A stretch of DNA of 18,654 bases, from the NCBI GenBank assembly GCA_050010255.1, contig JBEKLJ010000042.1:1-18654 (forward strand), in the 5' to 3' direction. How positions within the stretch are numbered: position 1 is the stretch's first letter; each line of letters opens with the position of its first letter. The position numbers were made by a program, and so were the translations under genes. Under the pieces are notes generated by a model. The model was not told the DNA's origin and did no database searches. It worked only from the letters and a program-made list of their open reading frames with translations. Source of the stretch: JBEKLJ01 sp050010255. GTDB lineage: Bacteria > Acidobacteriota > Terriglobia > Bryobacterales > Bryobacteraceae. Below, in pieces: positions 1-6,718 of the stretch.

Positions 1-319
1 CGCCGACTATGGCCGACATCACGAAATCGACCTCCGGCGCGGTCGCAGCTTCCAGCCGGCCCTGCCGGCCCCATTCCAACTCCGGCCACCCGCCCCGCGG
101 CAGGCTGGTTTCCGCCAGCCTTTTCACTAGATTCGTCCGGACGGCTTCGGTTGCGACGACGACCAGGCCAGGGTGGAATTCCTGGATCTGCGGGACCAGC
201 ACGTCCAGGTTCTGCCCGGCGGCGAGGGCGAAGACTCGGTAGTCGGTTCGGCGCCGCAGGACATCGAGCGTGTTGCATCCGATCGAACCCGTGGAGCCCA
301 AGATGGTCAGGTTCTTCAT
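1..319 (-). CDS. dxr: 1-deoxy-D-xylulose 5-phosphate reductoisomerase, N-terminal part
   Basis: Dxr converts 1-deoxy-D-xylulose 5-phosphate to 2-C-methyl-D-erythritol 4-phosphate with NADPH in the cytosol. This is the first committed step of the MEP isoprenoid pathway. About 106 residues are visible, starting MKNLTILGSTGSIGCNTLDV, which carries the family's NADPH-binding GSTGSIG signature. The visible part ends in VDFVMSAIVG, which matches the VMAAIVG stretch of known Dxr proteins. The ATG at 319 gives the expected N-terminus, with only a weak GGCAGG upstream. The 3' two-thirds, including the metal and substrate sites, lie beyond the left edge, so integrity cannot be judged. An extended -10 lies at 352-360 and a palindromic repeat begins just behind it. 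Family assignment is near certain. Confidence 0.95.
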   Translation of the reverse strand, partial: MKNLTILGSTGSIGCNTLDVLRRRTDYRVFALAAGQNLDVLVPQIQEFHPGLVVVATEAVRTNLVKRLAETSLPRGGWPELEWGRQGRLEAATAPEVDFVMSAIVG

Positions 320-348
320 GCCTGCCCGGGGACAGCGCACACAGAATA

Positions 349-360
349 CGAATCATAACA
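349..360 (-). promoter_or_regulatory. Extended -10 promoter for dxr
   Basis: Read on the minus strand, TGTTATGAT fits an extended -10: TG, one base, then TATGAT at 357-352, which is 5 of 6 to consensus. Initiation would fall near 345, about 25 bases before the dxr ATG. I see no good -35, as is usual for extended -10 promoters. The palindromic repeat at 363-545 begins 3 to 6 bp upstream of this site. Confidence 0.45.
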
Positions 361-362
361 CG

Positions 363-545
363 CCCTAGCCCGATCTTCTCGCACGCCTTCGGCTGCGGCT
401 TGCGGGAGGCCGGCATCTTCGGCGTTGCGCTCGGGGTGAGTCCTCGATCCGTTACGGACCTGCGGGCTCACCCCGTCGCGCGCCTTGAATCTGCCGGCCT
501 CGCGCGGCGCCTCGCTTCGAACGGTGTGAGGGGATCGGGCTAGGG
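363..545. repeat. Palindromic interspersed element, family 1 copy 1 (MITE-like)
   Basis: The element is bounded by a perfect 13-bp inverted repeat: CCCTAGCCCGATC at 363-375 and GATCGGGCTAGGG at 533-545. The pairing extends about 9 bases further inward with only pyrimidine changes, compatible with G-U pairs. Nested inside are GAGGCCGGCA (406-415) with TGCCGGCCTC (492-501), and GGGGTGAG (433-440) with CTCACCCC (467-474). The core at 406-501 recurs at 11040-11137. No open reading frame fits it, so it is non-autonomous. A REP/BIME-type or miniature transposon origin is inferred. Confidence 0.85.
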
Positions 546-668
546 TTCTCATCCTCGACCGGCGTCAAGAGGGGTCCGCTCGCGCCGGGGTGGTCGCACT
601 TGGCGCGCCCGTCCCCTGCACTGACACCCCGCCTATGCGGGTATGTTTCTCTATGGCAACTGGAAGAA

Positions 669-757
669 ACCCCTTTTTGAAGATGCCGGGGAGGTTTGCT
701 TCAGGGGTCTTTACTTAGAGGTTAGTCTCGCTTTGGTGGGAGTTGCCTCCCCGGCTT
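669..757 (-). ncRNA. Candidate structured RNA with pseudoknot topology
   Basis: On the minus strand a 10-bp perfect stem pairs 755-746 (GCCGGGGAGG) with 694-685 (CCTCCCCGGC). A second stem pairs 708-699 (ACCCCTGAAG) with 682-678 (CTTCA) and 673-669 (GGGGT), leaving four A bulged. The 5' arm of stem 2 lies in the loop of stem 1, and its 3' arm lies just beyond stem 1, so the two form an H-type pseudoknot. A sigma-70-like promoter at 765-793 would start transcription at about 757, two bases before stem 1. I do not recognise the RNA class. The 3' end is unclear; a hairpin (CCCGC, ATAG, GCGGG) lies at about 636-650. The surrounding sequence is visibly richer in A+T than the rest of the window. 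Confidence 0.45.
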
Positions 758-764
758 GATTCCA

Positions 765-793
765 ATATTAGAATATCCCGGGATAGATTGCAA
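765..793 (-). promoter_or_regulatory. Sigma-70-like promoter of the structured RNA candidate
   Basis: On the minus strand TTGCAA (793-788) is followed after exactly 17 bases by TAATAT (770-765). Each hexamer matches consensus at 4 of 6 positions. The predicted start, about 757, falls right at the closing stem of the RNA candidate. The 10-bp palindrome ATCCCGGGAT (775-784) occupies the spacer and could be an operator. Confidence 0.45.
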
Positions 794-834
794 CAGGATT
801 CTGTATTTTTTTGTACTAGTCTCCCGCCGGCCCC

Positions 835-1728
835 CTACCCGTGCCTGACCTCGACCCCCGCCCATACTTCTAACACCTTGATTGTGGAGCAGATATCATC
901 CTCGGCCAGCCCCTGCGCGATGGCGGCGCGGAACATCTGCTCGGTCAAGGCGGTCAGTGGCAGCGGTACGCCCAGCTCTTTTCCGGACTCAAGCATCAGG
1001 CCAATGTCCTTGTGCATCCACTTGACCGAAAAGTTCGTCTCGAAGTTGCGGTCGAACACCTGCGGCGCCTTGAAGGCGATCAACCCGCTCCGTGCGGCGC
1101 TGTTGTTGAGGATCTCCAGCATAAGTTGGGGGGGCACGCCCGCCTTCGTGCTCAGCACAATGCCTTCGTTGAACGCCTGTAAGATACTGGACAGTATTAA
1201 GTTCTGCGTCAGCTTAGCGTGGAGCCCGAGCCCCGGCCCGCCGCAGTAGTAGAGCTGCTTGCCCAGGGGCTCGAAGTATGGCCGGACGCGCTTGAACACC
1301 GCCTGCTCACCGCCCACCATGAACGTCAGGGTTCCGTTCTCGGCTCCCGGCTTGGAGCCCGTGCAGGGCGCATCCAGGAACTGGATCCCCCGCCGGCGGA
1401 GCGCCTCGCCGGTGGCGCGGCTGCGGCTCGGCGAAACCGTGCTGGTATCGACGATGACGGTCCCGGGCTTTGCCCCTTCGGCCAGGCCGTCCGGGCCGAG
1501 GATGACCCGCTCGGACATGGCTGTGTCGCCGACGCACAGGAACACGCACTCGGCGAATTCTGCGACCTCCTTAGGCGTCTCGCCGGCGCGCCCCTTTTCC
1601 TCCGCCGCCAGTTGTTCTGCTTTGCCGGCCGTGTGTGACCACAGCGCGACCTCGTGCCCGGCGCGGAGCAGATTGCGCGCCATCGGGCGGCCCATGATGC
1701 CCAGTCCGATGAAACCCAGCTTCGCCAC
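835..1728 (-). CDS. NAD(P)-dependent beta-hydroxyacid dehydrogenase (HIBADH/glyoxylate reductase type)
   Basis: A cytosolic oxidoreductase of the 3-hydroxyisobutyrate dehydrogenase superfamily. It interconverts a beta-hydroxyacid (or gamma-hydroxybutyrate or glycolate) and the carbonyl compound. The 297-residue protein starts AKLGFIGLGIMGRPMA, the Rossmann GxGxxG dinucleotide site. It has the substrate loop around DAPCTGSKPGAENG (119-132), and K172 with N176 in the catalytic helix. The GSKPGAENG loop is closer to glyoxylate/succinic-semialdehyde reductases than to classic 3-hydroxyisobutyrate dehydrogenase (usually DAPVSGG), so the substrate is left open. I chose GTG at 1728 because GGGAGG sits 5 bases upstream and the N-terminus then matches the family. 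TTG or ATG at 1752/1749 would add 7 to 8 unconserved residues. It is divergent from tdh across a repeat element. Confidence 0.88.
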   Translation of the reverse strand: MAKLGFIGLGIMGRPMARNLLRAGHEVALWSHTAGKAEQLAAEEKGRAGETPKEVAEFAECVFLCVGDTAMSERVILGPDGLAEGAKPGTVIVDTSTVSPSRSRATGEALRRRGIQFLDAPCTGSKPGAENGTLTFMVGGEQAVFKRVRPYFEPLGKQLYYCGGPGLGLHAKLTQNLILSSILQAFNEGIVLSTKAGVPPQLMLEILNNSAARSGLIAFKAPQVFDRNFETNFSVKWMHKDIGLMLESGKELGVPLPLTALTEQMFRAAIAQGLAEDDICSTIKVLEVWAGVEVRHG

Positions 1729-1795
1729 ATTCACCTCCCGTGAAACCATCAACTTAGCAGAACTGCCCGCCCCTGTGCCGGGTTCGCGCCCCGGC

Positions 1796-2057
1796 CGTAA
1801 TCCGTCCGTAAGCCGCCGCGGCTCCTGTTGTGGCGCGAGCTTCAGCTTGCAGCGTCGGCTTCAGCCGACGTCTGGCGCAACGCTTCCCGGGCATTTCCCG
1901 CACTCGCCCTGCGTCGCCAGGAGTGGCGACGCGGCAGGCATGAGTGCCCGCGCTACGGCGAGCGCCGGCTCCACCCGAGGGGTGGAGGTCGCATCCCAGC
2001 GCACCGCCCCCGCGGCTCGAGTTCGTGCCCGCTGCGCGTTCTTACGGACGGATTACG
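1796..2057. mobile_element. MITE-like element, family 2 copy A, 17-bp perfect terminal inverted repeats
   Basis: The ends are CGTAATCCGTCCGTAAG (1796-1812) and its exact reverse complement (2041-2057). Inside are a hairpin with an 8-bp stem, CGTCGGCT/AGCCGACG (1853-1870), and a 9-bp stem, GCGTCGCCA/TGGCGACGC, with loop GGAG (1911-1932). A second copy lies at 13462-13733, with long nearly identical stretches. No transposase is encoded. It fills the space between the divergent hydroxyacid dehydrogenase and tdh genes and ends about 50 bp before tdh. Mobility is inferred from the terminal repeats and recurrence. I see no clear target duplication. Confidence 0.8.
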
Positions 2058-2071
2058 CCCGGGCCCGTTGC

Positions 2072-2080
2072 TGCTACCAT
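2072..2080 (+). promoter_or_regulatory. Extended -10 promoter for tdh
   Basis: TGCTACCAT fits an extended -10 (TG, one base, TACCAT). Initiation would be near 2087, about 20 bases before the tdh ATG. Any -35 contact would fall in the right terminal repeat of the MITE-like element (ATTACG at 2052-2057), so the element may contribute to this promoter. The match is moderate and rests on one site. Confidence 0.35.
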
Positions 2081-2107
2081 AGCGGTTGCATCCCCTCGAG
2101 GAGACCC

Positions 2108-3133
2108 ATGCGAGCGCTCGCGAAAAGCCGGCCTGAACCAGGCTTGTGGCTCGAGGATGTCCCGGCGCCGGAAATCGGCATCAACGACGTGCTGATCCGC
2201 GTCTTACGCACCTCGATCTGCGGCACGGACCTTCACATCTACGATTGGGACGAGTGGGCTAGAAAGACCATCCCCGTCCCCATGGTAGTGGGCCACGAAT
2301 TCGTTGGCGAGATCGTCCAGACCGGCTCCAACGTCGTCGATTTCTTCCCCGGCGACGTTGTCAGCGGAGAGGGACACGTCGTCTGCGGCCGCTGCCGCAA
2401 TTGCCTGGCCGGCCGGCGGCACCTGTGCGCCCACACCCAGGGCGTCGGAGTCAACCGCCCCGGCGCCTTCGCCGAATTCATCGCCCTGCCCATGACCAAC
2501 GTCTGGCACCACCATCGCTCGATCCCGTTGGAGGTGGCCTGCCTGTTCGATCCCTTCGGCAACGCCGTGCATACCGCGCTGTCCTTCCCGGTGCTGGGCG
2601 AGGACGTGCTGATCACCGGCGCCGGGCCGATCGGAATGATGGCCGCCTCCGTTGTCCGCCATGCGGGCGCCAGGTACGTCGTCATCACCGACGTCAACCC
2701 GCGACGGCTCGAGCTGGCCCGGAAGTTCGGCGTCACGCGCGCGGTGGACGTGCGCACCGTCTCGTTGCGCGACGTGCAGAAGGAGCTCGGGATGCTCGAG
2801 GGCTTCGACGTCGGCCTGGAGATGTCCGGCAGCGAATCCGCTTTCCGGGACATGCTCGCCAACATGTGTCACGGCGGCAAGATCGCCGTCCTCGGCATCC
2901 CCCCTCGGCAGATGTGCATCGACTGGGATGCGGTCATCTTCAACATGCTCACCATCAAGGGAATCTACGGCCGCGAGATGTACGAGACCTGGTACATGAT
3001 GACCGTCATGCTGCAATCGGGGCTGGACATCAGTCCGGTGATCACGCACCGCTTCCACTACGCCGATTACCAGAGGGGCTTTGAGGCCATGCGCTCGGGC
3101 GAGGCCGCGAAAGTGATCCTCGACTGGTCCTAA
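2108..3133 (+). CDS. tdh: L-threonine 3-dehydrogenase
   Basis: Tdh oxidises L-threonine with NAD+ to 2-amino-3-ketobutyrate, the first step of threonine breakdown to glycine and acetyl-CoA. It is a zinc enzyme of the medium-chain dehydrogenase family, normally a cytosolic tetramer. The 341 residues equal the E. coli length. Ligands fall at the same positions: C38, H63 and E64 for catalytic zinc, and C93, C96, C99 and C107 for structural zinc. Other hallmarks are SICGTDLHIYDWDEW, the dinucleotide site TGAGPIGMMAA, and GIYGREMYETWYMM. The ATG at 2108 follows GAGGAG by 4 to 5 bases. The open frame extends far upstream, but that part is repeat sequence without homology. The usual partner kbl is not adjacent, so the ketobutyrate ligase must be elsewhere, or the product decarboxylates to aminoacetone. 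Confidence 0.96.
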   Translation: MRALAKSRPEPGLWLEDVPAPEIGINDVLIRVLRTSICGTDLHIYDWDEWARKTIPVPMVVGHEFVGEIVQTGSNVVDFFPGDVVSGEGHVVCGRCRNCLAGRRHLCAHTQGVGVNRPGAFAEFIALPMTNVWHHHRSIPLEVACLFDPFGNAVHTALSFPVLGEDVLITGAGPIGMMAASVVRHAGARYVVITDVNPRRLELARKFGVTRAVDVRTVSLRDVQKELGMLEGFDVGLEMSGSESAFRDMLANMCHGGKIAVLGIPPRQMCIDWDAVIFNMLTIKGIYGREMYETWYMMTVMLQSGLDISPVITHRFHYADYQRGFEAMRSGEAAKVILDWS

Positions 3134-3162
3134 TCCGAAAGACGGTGGCAGGCCACTGCGGC

Positions 3163-3260
3163 GTGAGCCGCCCAGCCGCGCGGTTAGCGCCGCGCGCGGC
3201 TCAGCTACGGGATGCGACCGCTCGCGAAACGCGCGGCGCGGCTAGCGCCGTCGGGTCGTT
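3163..3260. repeat. Palindromic repeat fragments between tdh and the hydrolase
   Basis: The 29 bases at 3163-3191 match 9508-9536 at 26 positions. The 22 bases at 3194-3215 match 11140-11161 at 21 positions. TGAGCCGC near 3164 can pair with GCGGCTCA near 3196, forming a hairpin. It looks like a mosaic of the two element families described elsewhere in this window. It lies downstream of tdh and immediately before the promoter of the next gene, and could also act as a transcription end. Confidence 0.65.
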
Positions 3261-3287
3261 GACGGCGCGCGGACGGCGTGTTAGCTT
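3259..3287 (+). promoter_or_regulatory. Sigma-70-like promoter for the alpha/beta hydrolase
   Basis: TTGACG (3259-3264, 5 of 6) is followed after 17 bases by TAGCTT (3282-3287), with TG one base upstream giving an extended -10. Initiation near 3294 would leave a 16-base leader to the ATG at 3310, with GAGG as ribosome site. Confidence 0.45.
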
Positions 3288-3309
3288 CACAGAGTCCGAG
3301 GCGACACGG

Positions 3310-4380
3310 ATGCCCGAGGAAACGCCCGAGAAGCCCGCTCAATCCCCTTCCTCTCACCGGCACTCGCACTCGAAAACCAGGTTGAGCCCGACGCTGGCCG
3401 CCGACCTCCGGCGAGTCAAACGCTTGCTTCCCTGGCTCCTGGTCTTGGTCCCGATCCTGACCGTGTTCGCCGCTGCCTTCTTTGCCTCCGGCCTTGCTGT
3501 CGGTCCCCAGGAGCGCTGGCAGCGGCCCCTGCTGCCGGCCTCGCGAGCCGGGTTGAGCCCGCAGAAGGTCAGCTTCTACACGCGAGACGGAATCCGGATC
3601 GCCGCCTGGTTCGAGCGGCCCTGGATCGTCGCCAAACCCCTGGGCACAGTCATCCTGGTGCACGGGGCGCAGGGCAACAAGACCGGCATGGCTTCCTACG
3701 GCGGCCTGCTGCTCCAACGCGGCTTCTCGGTGCTGCTGCCGGATTTGCGAGCGCACGGGGAAAGCTCCGGCAACTACAGCAGCTTTGGCTACCGGGAGGC
3801 GGCCGACGTGCTGGCGGCGATCGCTTGGGTGAAGCAGCACTCCGGCGGCGAGCCGATCGTGCTGTTTGGGTATTCGGCGGGAGCGGTCGCGGTGCTGTAT
3901 GCGGCTGCACAATCCCCGGACGTGACGGCGGTCATTGTCGACAGTCCCCACCTGGATATCAGCGACGTGCTCAGCCGCGAGTCCGACTTCGTCGGCGCCG
4001 CCCCCAGGCACGCCGGGGTGCCTGCCAGCTATCGATTCCAGCTTTGGCTGTTCACCCGGCCGTGGATGAGCGGCCTGGCCCGCTGGGTCTACGGGATTCG
4101 GGCCGGCGTCCCATTCGAATCGCCCGAGGCTGACCTGCTGGCGGCGGTGGGGAAGATCCGGCGCCCCGCTGTGCTCTTCCTGGCTGCCGAGCGCGACCCG
4201 GTGGTGCCCGCCGAGCACACGCGGCGGCTCTTCAACGCCACGGCCAGCTCCAACAAGCAGCTCGTGCTCCAGCCCGGCGCGTATCACTCAGCGATGGCGG
4301 GCAACCCGCGGCGCTACCTGGTCACGCTGACAGGGTTCCTGGAGCAGACCGTCCAGGCGGTCCCGGCTGCGGCCCGCTAG
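3310..4380 (+). CDS. Membrane-anchored alpha/beta hydrolase
   Basis: A serine hydrolase of the alpha/beta fold, probably an esterase or acyl hydrolase; the substrate is unknown. The 356 residues begin with a polar, His-rich cytoplasmic segment (1-37). One transmembrane helix follows (about 40-65), so the catalytic domain is probably periplasmic. The core shows the oxyanion HG (118-119), nucleophile elbow GYSAG with S189, acid D296 in AERDPVVP, and H326 in GAYHS, so the triad is complete. This layout resembles the YfhR/BEM46-like membrane hydrolases. ATG 3310 follows GAGG by about 8 bases; an earlier in-frame start would run into repeat DNA. It seems to be transcribed alone. Confidence 0.85.
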   Translation: MPEETPEKPAQSPSSHRHSHSKTRLSPTLAADLRRVKRLLPWLLVLVPILTVFAAAFFASGLAVGPQERWQRPLLPASRAGLSPQKVSFYTRDGIRIAAWFERPWIVAKPLGTVILVHGAQGNKTGMASYGGLLLQRGFSVLLPDLRAHGESSGNYSSFGYREAADVLAAIAWVKQHSGGEPIVLFGYSAGAVAVLYAAAQSPDVTAVIVDSPHLDISDVLSRESDFVGAAPRHAGVPASYRFQLWLFTRPWMSGLARWVYGIRAGVPFESPEADLLAAVGKIRRPAVLFLAAERDPVVPAEHTRRLFNATASSNKQLVLQPGAYHSAMAGNPRRYLVTLTGFLEQTVQAVPAAAR

Positions 4381-4600
4381 CATTCTCGAGACGCTCCGGG
4401 CTGACTGGTGGAACATCCGGGCCAGAGTTCATTCCCAGTCCCGCGATCGAGCGGCTGGCGCAAAGGCCGGTGGACCTCCGAGAACACGTCGCCAATCACG
4501 CGCGCGCGCGAAAAATATCGCCGCCGGTTTCATACAGATCTGGTTGCGGGTGCGGCGCGCCCCCTCACGGCGGTGCCTAGACTGTGCGCGGAGGCCTGCC
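4381..4600. other. Intergenic space without recognised gene
   Basis: This 220-base space separates the hydrolase from the tail-fibre-like gene. It contains a short CG alternation (about 4498-4510) followed by AAAAATAT, and a possible -10 TAGACT (4578-4583) without a convincing -35. I see no repeat copy, RNA or coding region. Confidence 0.4.
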
Positions 4601-6637
4601 ATGAAAGACGTCCTTCGAGCAGCCTGTCTCATGGCCGCCGCGCTGGTGGCCGCCGCCCAGACCCAGATCGACCTGCGCAACCAAAGCAAGAACGTCGACT
4701 TCTCCGGCGCCGCATCCACCAAGCCCTTCCGGCTGGGAACGCAACTCCCGGCCACCTGCGCTCTGGGCGAAGCCTTCTTCAAGACGGACGCCCCCGCCGG
4801 CGAGAATCTCTATGCTTGCACCGCTTCGAACGTGTGGACGCTACAGAGCGGCGGCAACGGATTGCCAGACATGGCCGGGCAGGCCGACAAGGTGCTCTCC
4901 ACCACCGGCTCGGCCGCCGAATGGCGTGCCTTGGGCGGCGACGTGGGCGGGTCCCCGCAGGCCGTGACCGTTGGCAAGCTCCAGGGACGGAGCGTGGCGG
5001 CCACGCCGCCTGCTGACGGCCAGGTGCTGCGCTGGAGCGCCTCGGCCAGCCGGTGGGAGCCAGCGCCCGAGCCGGCCGCCGTCGAAAACTACTCGCAAAC
5101 CTTCACTGACCAGACCACTGTCACGATCACCGGCGCCGCGCACGGCTTTGGAACAGCGAAGCTGATCGTCGACTGTTACGACAGCAGCAGCCCCTCAGTG
5201 CGGCTCACGCCCAGTTCCGTCAGCGTAAATACGACCAGCTACGACGTCACGGTGGTCTTCGCGACGGCCCAGAGCGGGCGCTGCGTCATCAACGGTTCGG
5301 GCGCCGCCTTCGCGGCCTTGACCAGCGCCAGCAACACCTTCGCCAGCGGCACCACGCAGACCTTCCAGGGCGCGCTCATCGCCACCGGCGCCGGCCGCAC
5401 CGCTCCCGTCATGGCCGGGACGGCTCTGCCGTCCACCTGCGTGCCGGGCGACCAGTTCTTCCGGACCAGCGCCGCTGCCGGACAGAACCTTTACTTCTGC
5501 ACCGGCGCCAACGTCTGGACGCAGATGGCCGGCGGGCAAGTGGCGAGCGTGTTCGGCCGCACCGGCGCGGTGACGGCCGCCAGCGGCGACTACAGCTTTT
5601 CGCAGATCTCCGGCAGTGTGACCAACGCGCAGCTCGCCGCGGGCGTCGATGCCACGAAGATCGGCGCCGGGACGGTGAGCAATGCCATCTTCGGCTACCT
5701 GGCTAACCTCTCCGGCGACGCGCAGACTCAGCTCAACAACAAGGCTCCGGCGAACCACTCGCACCAGGCCGCCGGCGACGTCTCGGGCGACCTCGGCGCC
5801 CTCGTGGTGACGGGGCTTCAAGGGCGCGGAGTCTCCTCGACGGCGCCCGCCGATGGGCAGGGGCTCGTCTGGAGCAGTGCTGCGAGCGCCTGGCAACCCG
5901 GCACCGTCGGCTCGGGCGGTGGCGCAGGCATGGCCTCCCAGTTGAACGATCTGGCGGTCGGGCGCACCAACTCGACCGTGCTCACCATCGGTGCCGCCTG
6001 CTCCACCGCCACGCCCTGCAATGTGCGGTTCGGCAACACAGCCTACAGCTTCACTCGGAGCTGCACGGCCACCATCAGCGGGGGGACGGGAACCGCCTAC
6101 ATGTATGTCGCCTCGGGCGGAACGCTCACCATCGGCCACAATGTAACCCTGGCGGCCTCGGCCGGCTGCCTGGCCCAACCCAGCATCACCAACTTCCCGC
6201 CAGACGCCATCCCGCTCTGGACATGGACCGCGGCCAGCGGAACCTGGGACGCCGCCGGGGGCCACGATTTCCGCGCGCTGCTGAGCACTAAGAACGTCTC
6301 GGCCGGCACCGGGGTGGCCACCCTGGAATCGGGCGGACGCACCGTGGTGTCGGTCGATACCGCCACCGTGCCGGCATACGTCAGTGCGGCGGCTGCCCTG
6401 GACTTCCCGTCGATTCCTTCAGGAGCCTGCTCAGCGGACCAGACGCTGACCGTTTACGGCGCCGTGAGCGGCGATGCGGTGGCGCCCGGCTGGCCGGCCG
6501 TGCTCGAGTCCGGACTGATCGGCCTGATGCGGGTGAGCGCCGCCGACACCGTGGCCGTGCGGCTGTGCAACCTCTCCGGAGCCGCAGTCGATCCGGCGAG
6601 CAGAACCTACCGGGCCACGATCATCCGCAGCTTCTAG
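4601..6637 (+). CDS. Secreted modular protein resembling a phage tail fibre
   Basis: A 678-residue exported protein of unknown function. A signal peptide (1-19, MKDVLRAACLMAAALVAAAQ) is followed by low-charge Ser/Thr/Gly/Ala-rich beta modules. Two module types each occur twice. Module 1 (41-85 and 267-312) contains LPxTCxxGxxFFxTxAxAGxNLYxCTxxNVWT. Module 2 (113-158 and 392-437) contains LQGRxVxxTxPADGQ then W. Paired cysteines in module 1 suggest a disulfide. FGRTGAVTAASGDYSFSQI (318-336) is a motif of phage tail and collar fibre proteins. It most likely forms an elongated surface or secreted fibre or adhesin, but no phage genes lie nearby. ATG 4601 follows GGAG by 7 bases and places the signal peptide correctly. 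The long frame upstream is unconserved. Confidence 0.75.
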   Translation: MKDVLRAACLMAAALVAAAQTQIDLRNQSKNVDFSGAASTKPFRLGTQLPATCALGEAFFKTDAPAGENLYACTASNVWTLQSGGNGLPDMAGQADKVLSTTGSAAEWRALGGDVGGSPQAVTVGKLQGRSVAATPPADGQVLRWSASASRWEPAPEPAAVENYSQTFTDQTTVTITGAAHGFGTAKLIVDCYDSSSPSVRLTPSSVSVNTTSYDVTVVFATAQSGRCVINGSGAAFAALTSASNTFASGTTQTFQGALIATGAGRTAPVMAGTALPSTCVPGDQFFRTSAAAGQNLYFCTGANVWTQMAGGQVASVFGRTGAVTAASGDYSFSQISGSVTNAQLAAGVDATKIGAGTVSNAIFGYLANLSGDAQTQLNNKAPANHSHQAAGDVSGDLGALVVTGLQGRGVSSTAPADGQGLVWSSAASAWQPGTVGSGGGAGMASQLNDLAVGRTNSTVLTIGAACSTATPCNVRFGNTAYSFTRSCTATISGGTGTAYMYVASGGTLTIGHNVTLAASAGCLAQPSITNFPPDAIPLWTWTAASGTWDAAGGHDFRALLSTKNVSAGTGVATLESGGRTVVSVDTATVPAYVSAAAALDFPSIPSGACSADQTLTVYGAVSGDAVAPGWPAVLESGLIGLMRVSAADTVAVRLCNLSGAAVDPASRTYRATIIRSF

Positions 6638-6681
6638 CCCGCATTTCTCACCACGACCGTGGCGAGGCTGACGCAGGTGGT

Positions 6682-6710
6682 TTGCGGTCGTACCCGGCAT
6701 TCGTTAGGAT
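6682..6710 (+). promoter_or_regulatory. Possible promoter at the dCMP deaminase start
   Basis: TTGCGG (6682-6687) is followed after 17 bases by TAGGAT (6705-6710). Initiation would fall at about 6717-6719, on or next to the ATG, so the mRNA may be leaderless. The AGGA within this -10 could instead serve as the ribosome site, 9 bases before the ATG. The two readings cannot be separated from sequence alone. Confidence 0.35.
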
Positions 6711-6718
6711 CAGGCTTG

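Noticed and set aside
407..500. Family 1 palindrome as a tRNA or riboswitch
   Set aside because: There is no cloverleaf or known aptamer core. The recurrence and inverted ends fit a repeat element better.
799..815. T-run as a plus-strand terminator
   Set aside because: No strong hairpin directly precedes it, and no plus-strand gene ends upstream.
1259..2107. Long in-frame upstream extension of tdh
   Set aside because: The extension overlaps the opposite-strand dehydrogenase and the MITE-like element and shows no homology. The tdh ATG at 2108 gives exactly the family length.
2204..3058. 284-residue frame opposite tdh
   Set aside because: It is antisense to a certain gene. The protein is His/Asp/Gly-rich low-complexity sequence typical of high-GC shadow frames.
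3205..4287. 360-residue frame opposite the membrane hydrolase
   Set aside because: The sense strand has a complete catalytic triad. The antisense protein has no domain and biased composition.
5195..6265. 356-residue frame opposite the tail-fibre-like gene
   Set aside because: It is a glycine/arginine-rich shadow of a repetitive GC-rich gene, with no recognisable domain.
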